From: Methylophilales bacterium MBRSF5
GTDB taxonomy: Bacteria; Pseudomonadota; Gammaproteobacteria; Burkholderiales; Methylophilaceae
Direction of reading: 5' to 3'
Length of the DNA: 64,000 nt
NCBI GenBank assembly: GCA_001044335.1
Contig: CP011001.1
Coordinates: forward strand, 186,001 to 250,000
The notes beneath the pieces were generated by a model that was not told the DNA's origin, searched no databases, and saw only the letters and a list, made by a program, of their open reading frames with translations. Positions 19,530-27,899 of this stretch are shown piece after piece. The position numbers were made by a program, and so were the translations under genes. Positions within the stretch are counted from its first letter, which is position 1, and every line of letters starts with the position of its first letter.

Positions 19530-19998
19530 TAATAATAATTGATTCTTTTGGCACATCTTGGTGACCCGATGGATGATTTCCTGTAGGCACTTTAGCAATC
19601 TGATCAACTATATCCATACCTTCAATTACCTTACCAAATACACAGTACCCAAAGCCATCCTGTCCTGGATAATCCAAGAACGAATTATCAGCTACGTTGA
19701 TAAAAAACTGTGACGTGGCTGAGTCAGGAATGCTAGTTCGAGCCATAGCGATGGTATATTTTAAATTTTTTAAGCCATTCGCTGCTTCATTTTTGATTGG
19801 ATCATTTGTATCTTTTTGATTCATATCTTTATCGAAGCCACCACCTTGAATCATAAAACCGTCGATTACTCTATGAAAAATTGTTCCATTAAAGAAACCT
19901 GAATCTACATATGATTCAAAGTTTTTTACAGTGATTGGTGCCTTATCTGCATATGTTTCAATGACGATATCGCCTTTAGAAGTTTTGAGTGTAATCAT
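19510..19998 (-). CDS. ppiB: Cytoplasmic cyclophilin-type peptidyl-prolyl isomerase
   Basis: A 162-residue cyclophilin without a signal peptide, starting [20 protein letters not shown]. It has [15 protein letters not shown] with the catalytic Arg, SQFFIN, and the [12 protein letters not shown] segment. The length matches PpiB. Its core is nearly identical at DNA level to the next gene upstream (405 of 406 nt), while the C-terminal tail ([14 protein letters not shown]) differs from that paralogue, so only the core has been homogenised. Confidence 0.92.
   Translation of the reverse strand: MITLKTSKGDIVIETYADKAPITVKNFESYVDSGFFNGTIFHRVIDGFMIQGGGFDKDMNQKDTNDPIKNEAANGLKNLKYTIAMARTSIPDSATSQFFINVADNSFLDYPGQDGFGYCVFGKVIEGMDIVDQIAKVPTGNHPSGHQDVPKESIIINEGSKN
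19583..19988 (-). repeat. 406-nt direct repeat, copy A (in ppiB)
   Basis: Matches 20086-20491 in the same orientation at 405 of 406 positions by direct line-by-line comparison. The one difference is C at 19600 against T at 20103, a synonymous change (CAG/CAA, Gln). Offset is 503 nt. Confidence 0.95.
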
Positions 19999-20015
19999 TA
20001 TTATCCCTATTTTAA

Positions 20016-20591
20016 TTATTTTTTAATTATTTCATTGATGCTAATTTTTCTTATAGGTACATCAGCATGCCCTTTTTTTGAAGTAGTAGGCACTTTAGCA
20101 ATTTGATCAACTATATCCATACCTTCAATTACCTTACCAAATACACAGTACCCAAAGCCATCCTGTCCTGGATAATCCAAGAACGAATTATCAGCTACGT
20201 TGATAAAAAACTGTGACGTGGCTGAGTCAGGAATGCTAGTTCGAGCCATAGCGATGGTATATTTTAAATTTTTTAAGCCATTCGCTGCTTCATTTTTGAT
20301 TGGATCATTTGTATCTTTTTGATTCATATCTTTATCGAAGCCACCACCTTGAATCATAAAACCGTCGATTACTCTATGAAAAATTGTTCCATTAAAGAAA
20401 CCTGAATCTACATATGATTCAAAGTTTTTTACAGTGATTGGTGCCTTATCTGCATATGTTTCAATGACGATATCGCCTTTAGAAGTTTTGATTAAAAATA
20501 CTTGCTCAGCCTGTGCAAGTATTGAATATGTTGAAACAATACAAACTAGTATAAATTTAATGAGTTGATTCACTGATAATTTTCCATTCAT
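20016..20591 (-). CDS. Secreted cyclophilin-type peptidyl-prolyl isomerase
   Basis: A 191-residue cyclophilin with an N-terminal signal peptide (hydrophobic about 11-24, AQA cleavage site near residue 28), so it should act in the periplasm like PpiA. The catalytic core is the same as the neighbouring cytoplasmic copy, but the tail ([14 protein letters not shown]) is distinct. The start overlaps the L,D-transpeptidase gene by 35 nt. The pair supplies one prolyl isomerase per compartment. Confidence 0.9.
   Translation of the reverse strand: MNGKLSVNQLIKFILVCIVSTYSILAQAEQVFLIKTSKGDIVIETYADKAPITVKNFESYVDSGFFNGTIFHRVIDGFMIQGGGFDKDMNQKDTNDPIKNEAANGLKNLKYTIAMARTSIPDSATSQFFINVADNSFLDYPGQDGFGYCVFGKVIEGMDIVDQIAKVPTTSKKGHADVPIRKISINEIIKK
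20086..20491 (-). repeat. 406-nt direct repeat, copy B (in secreted cyclophilin)
   Basis: Partner of the copy at 19583-19988, with one synonymous difference. Identity begins and ends sharply within both genes: left flank T/A, right flank G/T. Flanking coding sequence is clearly diverged, so the repeat does not represent a simple whole-gene duplication of recent date. Confidence 0.95.
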
Positions 20592-21735
20592 TATTAAATT
20601 TTCTCCATATTTGTTTTTTTTGGGATGTCTGTTTTAGCAGATTACTATTGTATGTTTGAGTAAACTCAACATACTTTACGTAATCTTCTTCATCAGGGTA
20701 ATCAATAATCGTCAGATTATCAATGGCAATTTCAACATCATTGGTATTTTCAAATACAGTTTTCTTTTTTGAGGACCATATGTCAAAGGTTGTTGAGTTA
20801 TATTTTGCATTGGTATCATAAAACGCTATATATGCTGAGTAATTTTGTAATGTCCAATTGTTGATCCATGATTCAAAATAGCTCATGAATGTATTGTGAT
20901 TATCTATTTTATTTTCAGTGGCGAAGTATTGATCATAAGATAACTTCGATACAATAACTTTTGTATTTTTATCTTTAAGTATATTTTCTAAAATATTCAA
21001 ATTTTCATTTGAAATAACAATACAACCATCACTTGACTTTGGAGCCCGGCTATATGTATCTTTTGGTGTTCCATGAATCCAGATGCCATGACCTGTTTTG
21101 TTTAATAGCTTATCGTACACATTGGGGTAATCAATTGGAAAAGCACCGTCACCATAAAAATCACTCAAAGGCTGAGTTATTTTTTTTCCAAGGGTGTAAA
21201 CTCCTAATGGTGTTTTTTTGTCTCCTTCAAAGTTTTTACCTGATCCATTTTTTCCAATAGAGGCATATGCGTCAAAGGTCTTTATTAAAGTATGGTTTTT
21301 GATTTCAAATAAATACAATCTGGACTTGTTTGTATCAACATAAATTAAATTATCTATGCTTTGTGGTAGAGTCACTCGACGAGATTCAATGATATCAGTA
21401 GCATTATGCAAATGACTTTCGATTCTTTTTTTTGCTTCATCCTTTAAATCGTCAATTTTTTCTTTTGAAATGTTACTTGATGATCCAAAATCTGAAATTC
21501 CATGGGCATAGGCCTGATATATATCTCCTCGAATAAGGTAAGCCAATTTAAAGTTTGGTTTTTGTTTAATTATTTCATCTATTGTAATTAACGCATCACT
21601 CAGTTCACCTTCAGATATTTTATATAACGACTTGATTAAAAGATTTTCAATATTATCAGCTTGATAATTATCACTATAAGCAACGGCGTGACTACATAGT
21701 AATGTAGTAAAGAGAAGGTTTTTAAGAGATTTCAT
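20557..21735 (-). CDS. L,D-transpeptidase (YkuD) with Cds6-like C-terminal domain
   Basis: A 392-residue exported protein: signal peptide (about 1-20), a helical TPR-like region (about 25-115), a YkuD catalytic domain (about 128-265) with HGIWIHGTP (His221) and SSDGCIVIS (nucleophile Cys238), and a C-terminal NTF2/SnoaL-like domain (about 282-390). It should cross-link peptidoglycan or attach proteins to it. The C-terminal domain ([17 protein letters not shown]) resembles that of the adjacent TPR protein and the Cds6 group. It overlaps both neighbours, suggesting one transcript. Confidence 0.88.
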   Translation of the reverse strand: MKSLKNLLFTTLLCSHAVAYSDNYQADNIENLLIKSLYKISEGELSDALITIDEIIKQKPNFKLAYLIRGDIYQAYAHGISDFGSSSNISKEKIDDLKDEAKKRIESHLHNATDIIESRRVTLPQSIDNLIYVDTNKSRLYLFEIKNHTLIKTFDAYASIGKNGSGKNFEGDKKTPLGVYTLGKKITQPLSDFYGDGAFPIDYPNVYDKLLNKTGHGIWIHGTPKDTYSRAPKSSDGCIVISNENLNILENILKDKNTKVIVSKLSYDQYFATENKIDNHNTFMSYFESWINNWTLQNYSAYIAFYDTNAKYNSTTFDIWSSKKKTVFENTNDVEIAIDNLTIIDYPDEEDYVKYVEFTQTYNSNLLKQTSQKKQIWRKFNNEWKIISESTH

Positions 21736-22639
21736 TGACTATTTTTAATTGATCATCAATTAGTTCAATTAAAAGTGTTTTTTTAGTGGTTGAATCAATA
21801 TTACCAGATTGGTAAATTTGTATGAAAGAAACGCTATATAGATTTTTATTTTTTGAAATTTCTATATTATCTAACCTTAAATTGATTGACGATTTATTAA
21901 TAACTCTAGGTTTCCTAAATTGCTTCCATTTTTCTAAATCCATTCCTTTATTATTTTTGAAATTATCTGAGTAATATTCAATATATTGATCAAAGTTTTG
22001 ACTCATCCACGCATTTTTCCAGTTATCAATCATTGCATAAATCTTTTCATTGATAATATCTTCTTTATTATCAATTTCATTTAATGATTGAGTTTCTTGT
22101 TTGGCGTCTTCAGCAAGAACAATATTTTTATTAATGGGTTGAAAGTTAAATAATTTTTTTATTAAAGAAAGTTTTGTTTTTGCGTTTTTATTAGATTTAT
22201 CAATTTGAAGTGCTTGATTATAAGATTCACTTGCCATTCGTGTATACAAATCCCCTAGGTTTATATGAGCTGTAGCATAGCTTGGATGAGTTTTAATTGA
22301 TTTCTCTAATGCTGTTTTTGCTAAATCAAAATTACCATTCTGTGCATATAAGACTGCTAAATTATTATAAGGCTCAGGTAATGCAGGATGAGATTTTGTT
22401 AATGAAACAAATACATTAATGGCATTATCAATTTCACCTAATTCTGATAGCAATACTCCGCTAATAAAAAGTAATTGTGGGTTATCTTTATCAGAATCAA
22501 GATGCTGGTTAACTATTTTTTTTGCTTCTAAGTAATTTTTTTCCTCTATCAATTTATTTAATTTTGACATATCGGCAAAAGAATAATGTGAAAAAGCGAA
22601 TACAAAAAAAAGAACTGCTATTAAAAAACGTTTTGACAT
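21722..22639 (-). CDS. Exported TPR protein with Cds6-like C-terminal domain
   Basis: A 305-residue protein: signal peptide (about 1-22, FSHYSFA), several tetratricopeptide repeats (about 25-160, for example PEPYNNLAVLYAQNG and ATAHINLGDLYTR), a linker, and a C-terminal NTF2-like domain (about 198-303) starting IDNWKNAWMSQNFDQYIEYY. That domain matches the layout of the C-terminus of the downstream L,D-transpeptidase. It overlaps the transpeptidase by 14 nt and probably works with it at the cell wall. Function is inferred from domains and context only. Confidence 0.8.
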   Translation of the reverse strand: MSKRFLIAVLFFVFAFSHYSFADMSKLNKLIEEKNYLEAKKIVNQHLDSDKDNPQLLFISGVLLSELGEIDNAINVFVSLTKSHPALPEPYNNLAVLYAQNGNFDLAKTALEKSIKTHPSYATAHINLGDLYTRMASESYNQALQIDKSNKNAKTKLSLIKKLFNFQPINKNIVLAEDAKQETQSLNEIDNKEDIINEKIYAMIDNWKNAWMSQNFDQYIEYYSDNFKNNKGMDLEKWKQFRKPRVINKSSINLRLDNIEISKNKNLYSVSFIQIYQSGNIDSTTKKTLLIELIDDQLKIVNEIS

Positions 22640-22698
22640 ACTATAATCTCAAAAAACAATCTTTATATTTTACCAAATAAGCTTGTCTCATACTATTT

Positions 22699-24060
22699 AT
22701 GATTAGAATTTTTAACACCCTTACTAGTAAAAAAGAAAATTTCAAGCCAATCACCGAAAATCATGTAAAGATGTACGTATGCGGCATGACAGTTTATGAT
22801 GATTGTCATGTGGGCCATGCTAGAGTGCTGATTGTTTTTGATTTAATTTACAGATGGTTTTTAAATTCTGGATATGATGTTCAATATGTTAGAAATATTA
22901 CTGATATTGATGACAAAATAATTAATAAATCGAATGATAAAGGCTGTAAATTTAACGAATTGACAGATAAATATATTGACTCAATGCATGAGGATTCGAA
23001 AGCTCTAAACGTAATTCCCCCAACATTTGAACCAAAAGCTACTGAAGCAATCCCCTCAATGATAAAAATGATTAGTATCCTTGTTGACAAGGGCTTTGCA
23101 TATGTTGGAAAAAATGGAGATGTTTTTTTTGAAATTGCAAAATTTAAAGATTATGGAAAATTGTCAAAAAAAAATGTCGATGATCTTGATGCTGGTTCAA
23201 GAGTAAAGATTGATGATAATAAAAAGAGCTTTGGTGATTTTGTTTTATGGAAGTTATCAAAAGAAAATGAACCGTCTTGGGAATCTCCTTGGGGCAAGGG
23301 ACGACCTGGATGGCACATTGAGTGCTCAGCAATGAGTAGTGATATTCTTGGAGAAAGTTTTGATATACATGGCGGTGGTCAGGATTTAATTTTTCCGCAT
23401 CATGAAAATGAAATTGCACAATCAGAATCATGTCACGATTATAAAATGGCTAATTACTGGATTCATAATGGTTTTGTTAATGTTGATGATGAAAAAATGT
23501 CTAAATCTTTAGGTAACTTTTTTACATTAAAAAACGTTTTAAAAAAATACAGTGGTGAAGTCATAAGATTTTTTGTTTACAAATCTCATTACAGAAGCCC
23601 ATTAAATTATTCTGATCAAAACCTAAATGATGCAAAAGCTGCAGTAGAAAAAATTTATATAGCGCTTAGGCCTTACAATTGTATTCAAGTTGATCTGGAC
23701 TGGTCTAAAGCATCTTTAAGTAAAATTAAAGATGCTTTAGATGATGATTTTAATTCTCCACAGGCTATCTCAATAATATTTGAGCTTATTAATCAGCTCA
23801 ATAAAGTGACTAATAATGATTTAGCAAATGAAATATATAGTGTGTTAAAAGCTCTTGGTTTGATGGCAATACCACAAGATGAGTATTTCACTAAATCAAG
23901 CAAGATTGATCATGATCATATTGAAAAATTAATTCAACAGAGAGCGCAGGCAAAATTTCAAAAGGATTACCAAAAAGCTGATGAATTAAGAAATGAAATT
24001 GATTCTCTAGGTGTTATTTTAGAGGATACAGTAAATGGTACAGTTTGGAGAATCAAATGA
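22699..24060 (+). CDS. cysS: Cysteinyl-tRNA synthetase
   Basis: Class I synthetase, 453 residues, charging tRNA-Cys. The N-terminal zinc-binding CGMTVYDDCHVGHAR contains the HIGH-type motif, WHIECSAMS follows, and the KMSKS loop reads DDEKMSKSLGN. Length and motifs are standard. The 3' half carries a 16-bp perfect inverted repeat. The stop overlaps argJ by 4 nt (ATGA). Confidence 0.97.
   Translation: MIRIFNTLTSKKENFKPITENHVKMYVCGMTVYDDCHVGHARVLIVFDLIYRWFLNSGYDVQYVRNITDIDDKIINKSNDKGCKFNELTDKYIDSMHEDSKALNVIPPTFEPKATEAIPSMIKMISILVDKGFAYVGKNGDVFFEIAKFKDYGKLSKKNVDDLDAGSRVKIDDNKKSFGDFVLWKLSKENEPSWESPWGKGRPGWHIECSAMSSDILGESFDIHGGGQDLIFPHHENEIAQSESCHDYKMANYWIHNGFVNVDDEKMSKSLGNFFTLKNVLKKYSGEVIRFFVYKSHYRSPLNYSDQNLNDAKAAVEKIYIALRPYNCIQVDLDWSKASLSKIKDALDDDFNSPQAISIIFELINQLNKVTNNDLANEIYSVLKALGLMAIPQDEYFTKSSKIDHDHIEKLIQQRAQAKFQKDYQKADELRNEIDSLGVILEDTVNGTVWRIK
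23704..23741. repeat. 16-bp perfect inverted repeat inside cysS
   Basis: The arms 23704-23719 and 23726-23740/41 (core AAAGCATCTTTAA / TTAAAGATGCTTT) are exactly complementary with a 6-nt loop GTAAAA. It lies within codons for KASLSKIKDAL. In RNA this would be a stable hairpin despite the AT-rich context. Confidence 0.6.
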
Positions 24061-25286
24061 CAGTAAATTTAAAAGCTCCACTAAAGAAAAACATAATCAA
24101 CGTACCTGGCTTCAGATTTTTTACCTTTGGTGCAAGAATAAAATTAAAAAATATAAAAAATGACATTGTTATTGTGGAGCTGGGTAAAAAATCAAAAACG
24201 GCGGCAGTTTTCACTAAAAATAAATTTTGTGCAGCTCCAGTCTTGCTTGCAAAAGATAATTTAAAGTCAAATGATCCCCGGTTATTCATAATTAATTCTG
24301 GAAATGCCAATGCTGGTACAGGTCAAAAAGGGATTGAAGATGCTAAGAAAATAAATATAGAGCTAGGCAGATATTTTTCTTTGGATCCTAATTTAATTTT
24401 GCCATTTTCGACAGGCGTCATATTGCAGAATCTTCCTGTTGAAAGAATTAAGGACTCTTTTAAGAGCAATTTAACAAAAATAAAATATGGATCAAATTGG
24501 ATTGACGCTGCAAAGTCAATCATGACAACGGACACTGTTCCAAAAGCTGTAAGTAAAAAATTTAATCTTGGAAAATATGAGATTACATGCACAGGAATTG
24601 CGAAAGGGTCTGGAATGATTCATCCAAATATGGCTACCATGCTTGGGTTTATTTTTCTTGATGCGAAAATTTCTAAAACTTTGCTTAAAGATTTGGTTAG
24701 ATATGTAGCTGACAGATCATTTAATTTAATCAGTGTGGATGGGGACACATCAACAAATGATTCATTTGTTATATCAACATCAAATGATGCTGATAATCCT
24801 GTAATTACTAAAAAAGATAAGATGTATATTAAGTTAAGACATAATGTACTTGAGATTGCAAAAGATTTGGCAGAAAAAATAGTTCGAGATGGCGAGGGAG
24901 CTACAAAGTTTGTTGAGATAGAAGTAAAAAATGCTAAAAATTTGAGTGAGTCGAAGATTATTGGTAAGGCGATTGCAAACTCTCCGCTTGTAAAGACCGC
25001 TTTTTTTGCTTCAGATCCAAACTTAGGCAGAATTTTGTCAGCCATTGGCAATGCACAGCTAACTGATCTTGATGTTTCTGACATTGACCTATATCTTAAT
25101 AATAACATTGTGGTTAAAAATGGGATGCTTTCAAAACGATACTCTGAAAAAAAAGCCATCGAGGCAATGAAATCCAAAGAATTCAAGTTAAGTGTTGATC
25201 TAAAAAGAGGAAAAGAGGTAGCAACAATTCTTACAACGGATCTGTCTTACGAATATGTAAAAATTAATGCAGAATACAGAACCTAA
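24057..25286 (+). CDS. argJ: Bifunctional ornithine acetyltransferase / N-acetylglutamate synthase
   Basis: Moves the acetyl group from N-acetylornithine to glutamate in the cyclic arginine pathway. The protein (409 residues from the ATG at 24057) contains TGIAKGSGMIHPNMATMLGF; autoproteolysis before the Thr of the ATML segment gives the alpha and beta chains. The ATG overlaps the cysS stop and has GGAG 6 nt upstream; a TTG four codons earlier is less likely. The cut site and length agree with ArgJ. Confidence 0.96.
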   Translation: MTVNLKAPLKKNIINVPGFRFFTFGARIKLKNIKNDIVIVELGKKSKTAAVFTKNKFCAAPVLLAKDNLKSNDPRLFIINSGNANAGTGQKGIEDAKKINIELGRYFSLDPNLILPFSTGVILQNLPVERIKDSFKSNLTKIKYGSNWIDAAKSIMTTDTVPKAVSKKFNLGKYEITCTGIAKGSGMIHPNMATMLGFIFLDAKISKTLLKDLVRYVADRSFNLISVDGDTSTNDSFVISTSNDADNPVITKKDKMYIKLRHNVLEIAKDLAEKIVRDGEGATKFVEIEVKNAKNLSESKIIGKAIANSPLVKTAFFASDPNLGRILSAIGNAQLTDLDVSDIDLYLNNNIVVKNGMLSKRYSEKKAIEAMKSKEFKLSVDLKRGKEVATILTTDLSYEYVKINAEYRT

Positions 25287-26199
25287 AATAACTAAAGTTG
25301 TTGCAGGAATTTTAATAAATAGTAAAAATGAAGTTCTTATTTCTCAAAGATTAACCTCACAACCTTGGCCTGGTTATTGGGAGTTTCCTGGAGGTAAAGT
25401 TGAGCTAAATGAGTCACTAGATCAATGCTTATCAAGGGAGTTATTTGAAGAAATAAGTATTAATCCTCTCTCATATACTGAGTGGATCACAAGAGAATTT
25501 TTTCAAGATAATCGAGTTATAAGGATTACTTTCTTCAAAATCACTCAATGGGCTGGTGAAATTCAAAAAAAAGAAGTAAATGATTACAAATGGATTAATG
25601 TTGAAAACATTAATTCATGGCCAAAAAAAATACTTCCAAAAAATATATATATTCTTAAAGCGCTTTCATTACCTCCGTATTATTTAATTACAAATTTTTT
25701 TGAAGATGAAAAGTCTATTAAAAAAGCAATTAATTCAAAAGATATCTGGATCCAATATAGAGAACCGTTACTATCAATTGATAAACTTCAGTATTTTTAT
25801 GAATTTTTAAAGAAAAAGTGTGCTTCAAAAATTTTAATTAATTCTAGACATAAAAATTTGATTAACAATAATGGAATTCATTACACATCAACAGATTTAA
25901 ACAAGGTCAAAAAGCTCGACAAGAACATTATTAATGGAGCATCAGTCCATAGTCTGGATGAGCTCAAGCTTGCTAATAAGCTTGGTTTTGATTTTGTTGT
26001 ATTGTCACAGATTAAAAAAACACTCAGTCATCCTGAAAGAGATGGAATGGGGTGGAGCAAGTTTAAAGAAATTGTTAATCATTCAGATATACCTGTGTAT
26101 GCACTTGGAGGTTTGAGTTTGTCAGATTTAGCAGACGCTCAAAAAAACGGGGCTGTAGGAATCTCATCCCAAAGAGAAGGATGGAAGTTATTGAACTAA
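25267..26199 (+). CDS. Nudix hydrolase fused to a ThiE/TenI-like domain
   Basis: A 310-residue two-domain protein. Residues 1-130 are a MutT-type Nudix hydrolase that should clean oxidised nucleotides such as 8-oxo-dGTP; the Nudix box GGKVELNESLDQCLSREL runs on to FEEIS, with Ser where the box normally has Gly. Residues 138-305 resemble thiamine phosphate synthase (YYLITN, VHSLDELKLANKLG, YALGGL). This MutT-ThiE fusion is common in beta- and gammaproteobacteria, and the second domain often lacks proven synthase activity. It overlaps argJ by 20 nt. Confidence 0.88.
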   Translation: MQNTEPKITKVVAGILINSKNEVLISQRLTSQPWPGYWEFPGGKVELNESLDQCLSRELFEEISINPLSYTEWITREFFQDNRVIRITFFKITQWAGEIQKKEVNDYKWINVENINSWPKKILPKNIYILKALSLPPYYLITNFFEDEKSIKKAINSKDIWIQYREPLLSIDKLQYFYEFLKKKCASKILINSRHKNLINNNGIHYTSTDLNKVKKLDKNIINGASVHSLDELKLANKLGFDFVVLSQIKKTLSHPERDGMGWSKFKEIVNHSDIPVYALGGLSLSDLADAQKNGAVGISSQREGWKLLN

Positions 26200-26598
26200 G
26201 AAATCAACATCTTTTTTAATTACTTCACCACTATTATTTTTAAAGCTAAAAGAAAGAGTAATATTTTTTAAATCATCAAGATTTTCCGTAAGATCATAGA
26301 TCATAAGATGATCACCACTTTTCTTTAATTGAAGTGGCTTTTTAGTAGTGATAATTGGAGACTCAATTTTTCTCATTTTCATTACATCACCCTCCATTAA
26401 CATAGTATGGATTTCAATTCTTTTGCTTATGTTTGAAGATATATCAATTATTTCAAGGTCTTCATCTGAGATAATTGTTGCAAATCCAGCGGTAACCTTT
26501 TTACCAAAATTATTTTTTATGATTGGGTTTTTGAAAGTGATATCAGCTAGCAAATAATTTGAAAATAATAGGAGAATTATTGTGATCAATTTTTTCAT
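26188..26598 (-). CDS. Periplasmic copper chaperone PCu(A)C
   Basis: A 136-residue protein with a signal peptide (about 1-18, NYLLA) and a cupredoxin-like domain. The copper site pattern H...M...M.M...H.M is visible in EIHTMLMEGDVMKM and SGDHLMIYDL. PCuAC loads Cu(I) into the Cu-A site of oxidase subunit II. It lies far from the cox cluster, after zapD, and partly makes up for the absence of a canonical SCO protein in that cluster. Confidence 0.88.
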   Translation of the reverse strand: MKKLITIILLLFSNYLLADITFKNPIIKNNFGKKVTAGFATIISDEDLEIIDISSNISKRIEIHTMLMEGDVMKMRKIESPIITTKKPLQLKKSGDHLMIYDLTENLDDLKNITLSFSFKNNSGEVIKKDVDFLVQ

Positions 26599-26608
26599 TT
26601 CTTTTCCT

Positions 26609-27322
26609 TTATAAGCTATGAAGTGATGCTGAGAATTTAATTATTCGTTTTGTTTTTTTGTCATCAACCGGGTGCGTAAAGTTCATATTTATAGCATATT
26701 TATTTGCCGAAATTGATGGTTCAAATATTGAATTACTTTTTAGGTTAATGGTCAACAAATCAAATTTTACTAGGGGGTCTAATTTTAATTGAGCAACCAT
26801 ATTGTTTGCAGTTAGGTTTTCTTTCGTGAAATGTTTTCTTAAAATTTTTAAAATGAATGAAAGGGATTCATTGATAATATATAAATCTTTAAATAAATCC
26901 TTAAAGAATAAATTACGAGATTTGGTATTTTGCAGTTCAGTCCATATTTTATATTTAGAAAAATCTATATCATTTATTCCTTGTGGAGATTCTGACCGAA
27001 CTCTTAATTCTTGAATCATTTTATTATTATTTAATGCAAAAGGAGAAAAAGAATTAATTTTCTCAAGGTTTTTTTTGAGCTTTGATGCATCATCTATATT
27101 GGTTTTATATTTTGTTTTGATTCTTTGAAGGTCATTAATTAATTCAACTTTGATGTCTGCTCGAGCGGCATTTGCATTAAGTTTAAATAAGAGTTGAAAA
27201 AGAATGTTTGTTATATGATCAGAATGTTTTTGTTTTATAAAATAATTGTACTGATTAAACAAATGTTCAATTTTTAGATATTTTCTATATTTTTCATTCA
27301 TTGGAAATTCAAGATTAATCAT
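26609..27322 (-). CDS. zapD: Cell division protein ZapD
   Basis: FtsZ-bundling protein, 237 residues. It starts with the family-typical FPMNEKYRKYLKIEHLF, contains RVRSESPQGINDIDFSKYK-like text (the binding groove region), and ends in beta-strand-rich sequence. Directly downstream of coaE with an 8-nt overlap, the conserved coaE-zapD order. The usual follow-on yacG is not seen. Confidence 0.93.
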   Translation of the reverse strand: MINLEFPMNEKYRKYLKIEHLFNQYNYFIKQKHSDHITNILFQLLFKLNANAARADIKVELINDLQRIKTKYKTNIDDASKLKKNLEKINSFSPFALNNNKMIQELRVRSESPQGINDIDFSKYKIWTELQNTKSRNLFFKDLFKDLYIINESLSFILKILRKHFTKENLTANNMVAQLKLDPLVKFDLLTINLKSNSIFEPSISANKYAINMNFTHPVDDKKTKRIIKFSASLHSL

Positions 27323-27881
27323 AAAATATTTTAAGTTTAATTAGTTGTTCTTCAAGATTACCTGTCGAGTCAAATATGAAATCAGGCTCTATTAACTCAT
27401 AGTTGCTCTCTTGGTAAGCAATAATTTTTTTTATTGTATTTTTTTCTAAACCATCTCTTAATTCTACTCTTTTTATTTGATCATTAATATTACAAATAAC
27501 TTTTATTTTTAGGTCAAACTTTATCTTATTTGACAACAGCTTAATTAGTGGAGAAATCACAACATAAGAATCTTTTTTTTCAATAATTTTTTGAAGCTCA
27601 GAAAAAATTAGTGGATGTAAGATATTTTCAATTTTTTCTCTAAATACATTGTCATTGAATAAATTAATTTTTAATTTTTTTTTATTTATTTGACCATCAG
27701 TTTCGAAATATTCGTTACTAAGATTTTTTTTTAATTGAATATATCCAGAGTTTCCTGGCTCTATTAAATTACGATTAACATCATCCAACTCCACTAGTGG
27801 AAGACTGTTGAATGTTTCTTTTGAAAAAGTAGTTTTTCCAGAACCAATTGAGCCATAGATTAAAATTTTTCTGCCTAGCAT
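27315..27881 (-). CDS. coaE: Dephospho-CoA kinase (divergent)
   Basis: Last step of coenzyme A synthesis. The 188-residue protein has a P-loop GSIGSGKTT and the LIEPGNSGY segment typical of CoaE, plus the LID-type RVELRDG. The canonical DAD of the acceptor site reads LDD here (LVELDDVNRN), so the protein is diverged, but synteny with zapD supports the call. About 10-20 residues shorter than E. coli CoaE. Confidence 0.85.
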   Translation of the reverse strand: MLGRKILIYGSIGSGKTTFSKETFNSLPLVELDDVNRNLIEPGNSGYIQLKKNLSNEYFETDGQINKKKLKINLFNDNVFREKIENILHPLIFSELQKIIEKKDSYVVISPLIKLLSNKIKFDLKIKVICNINDQIKRVELRDGLEKNTIKKIIAYQESNYELIEPDFIFDSTGNLEEQLIKLKIFYD

Positions 27882-27899
27882 ATTTTTTGGCTCGATGAT

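Noticed and set aside
19530-19607. Longer LpxH start overlapping the cyclophilin gene
   Set aside because: The extra 26 residues are antigenic to the family start and lie wholly in the cyclophilin coding region; the ATG at 19529 gives the normal LpxH length.
24620-25186. 188-codon open frame opposite argJ
   Set aside because: Fully inside argJ on the other strand with no recognisable protein features or ribosome binding site.
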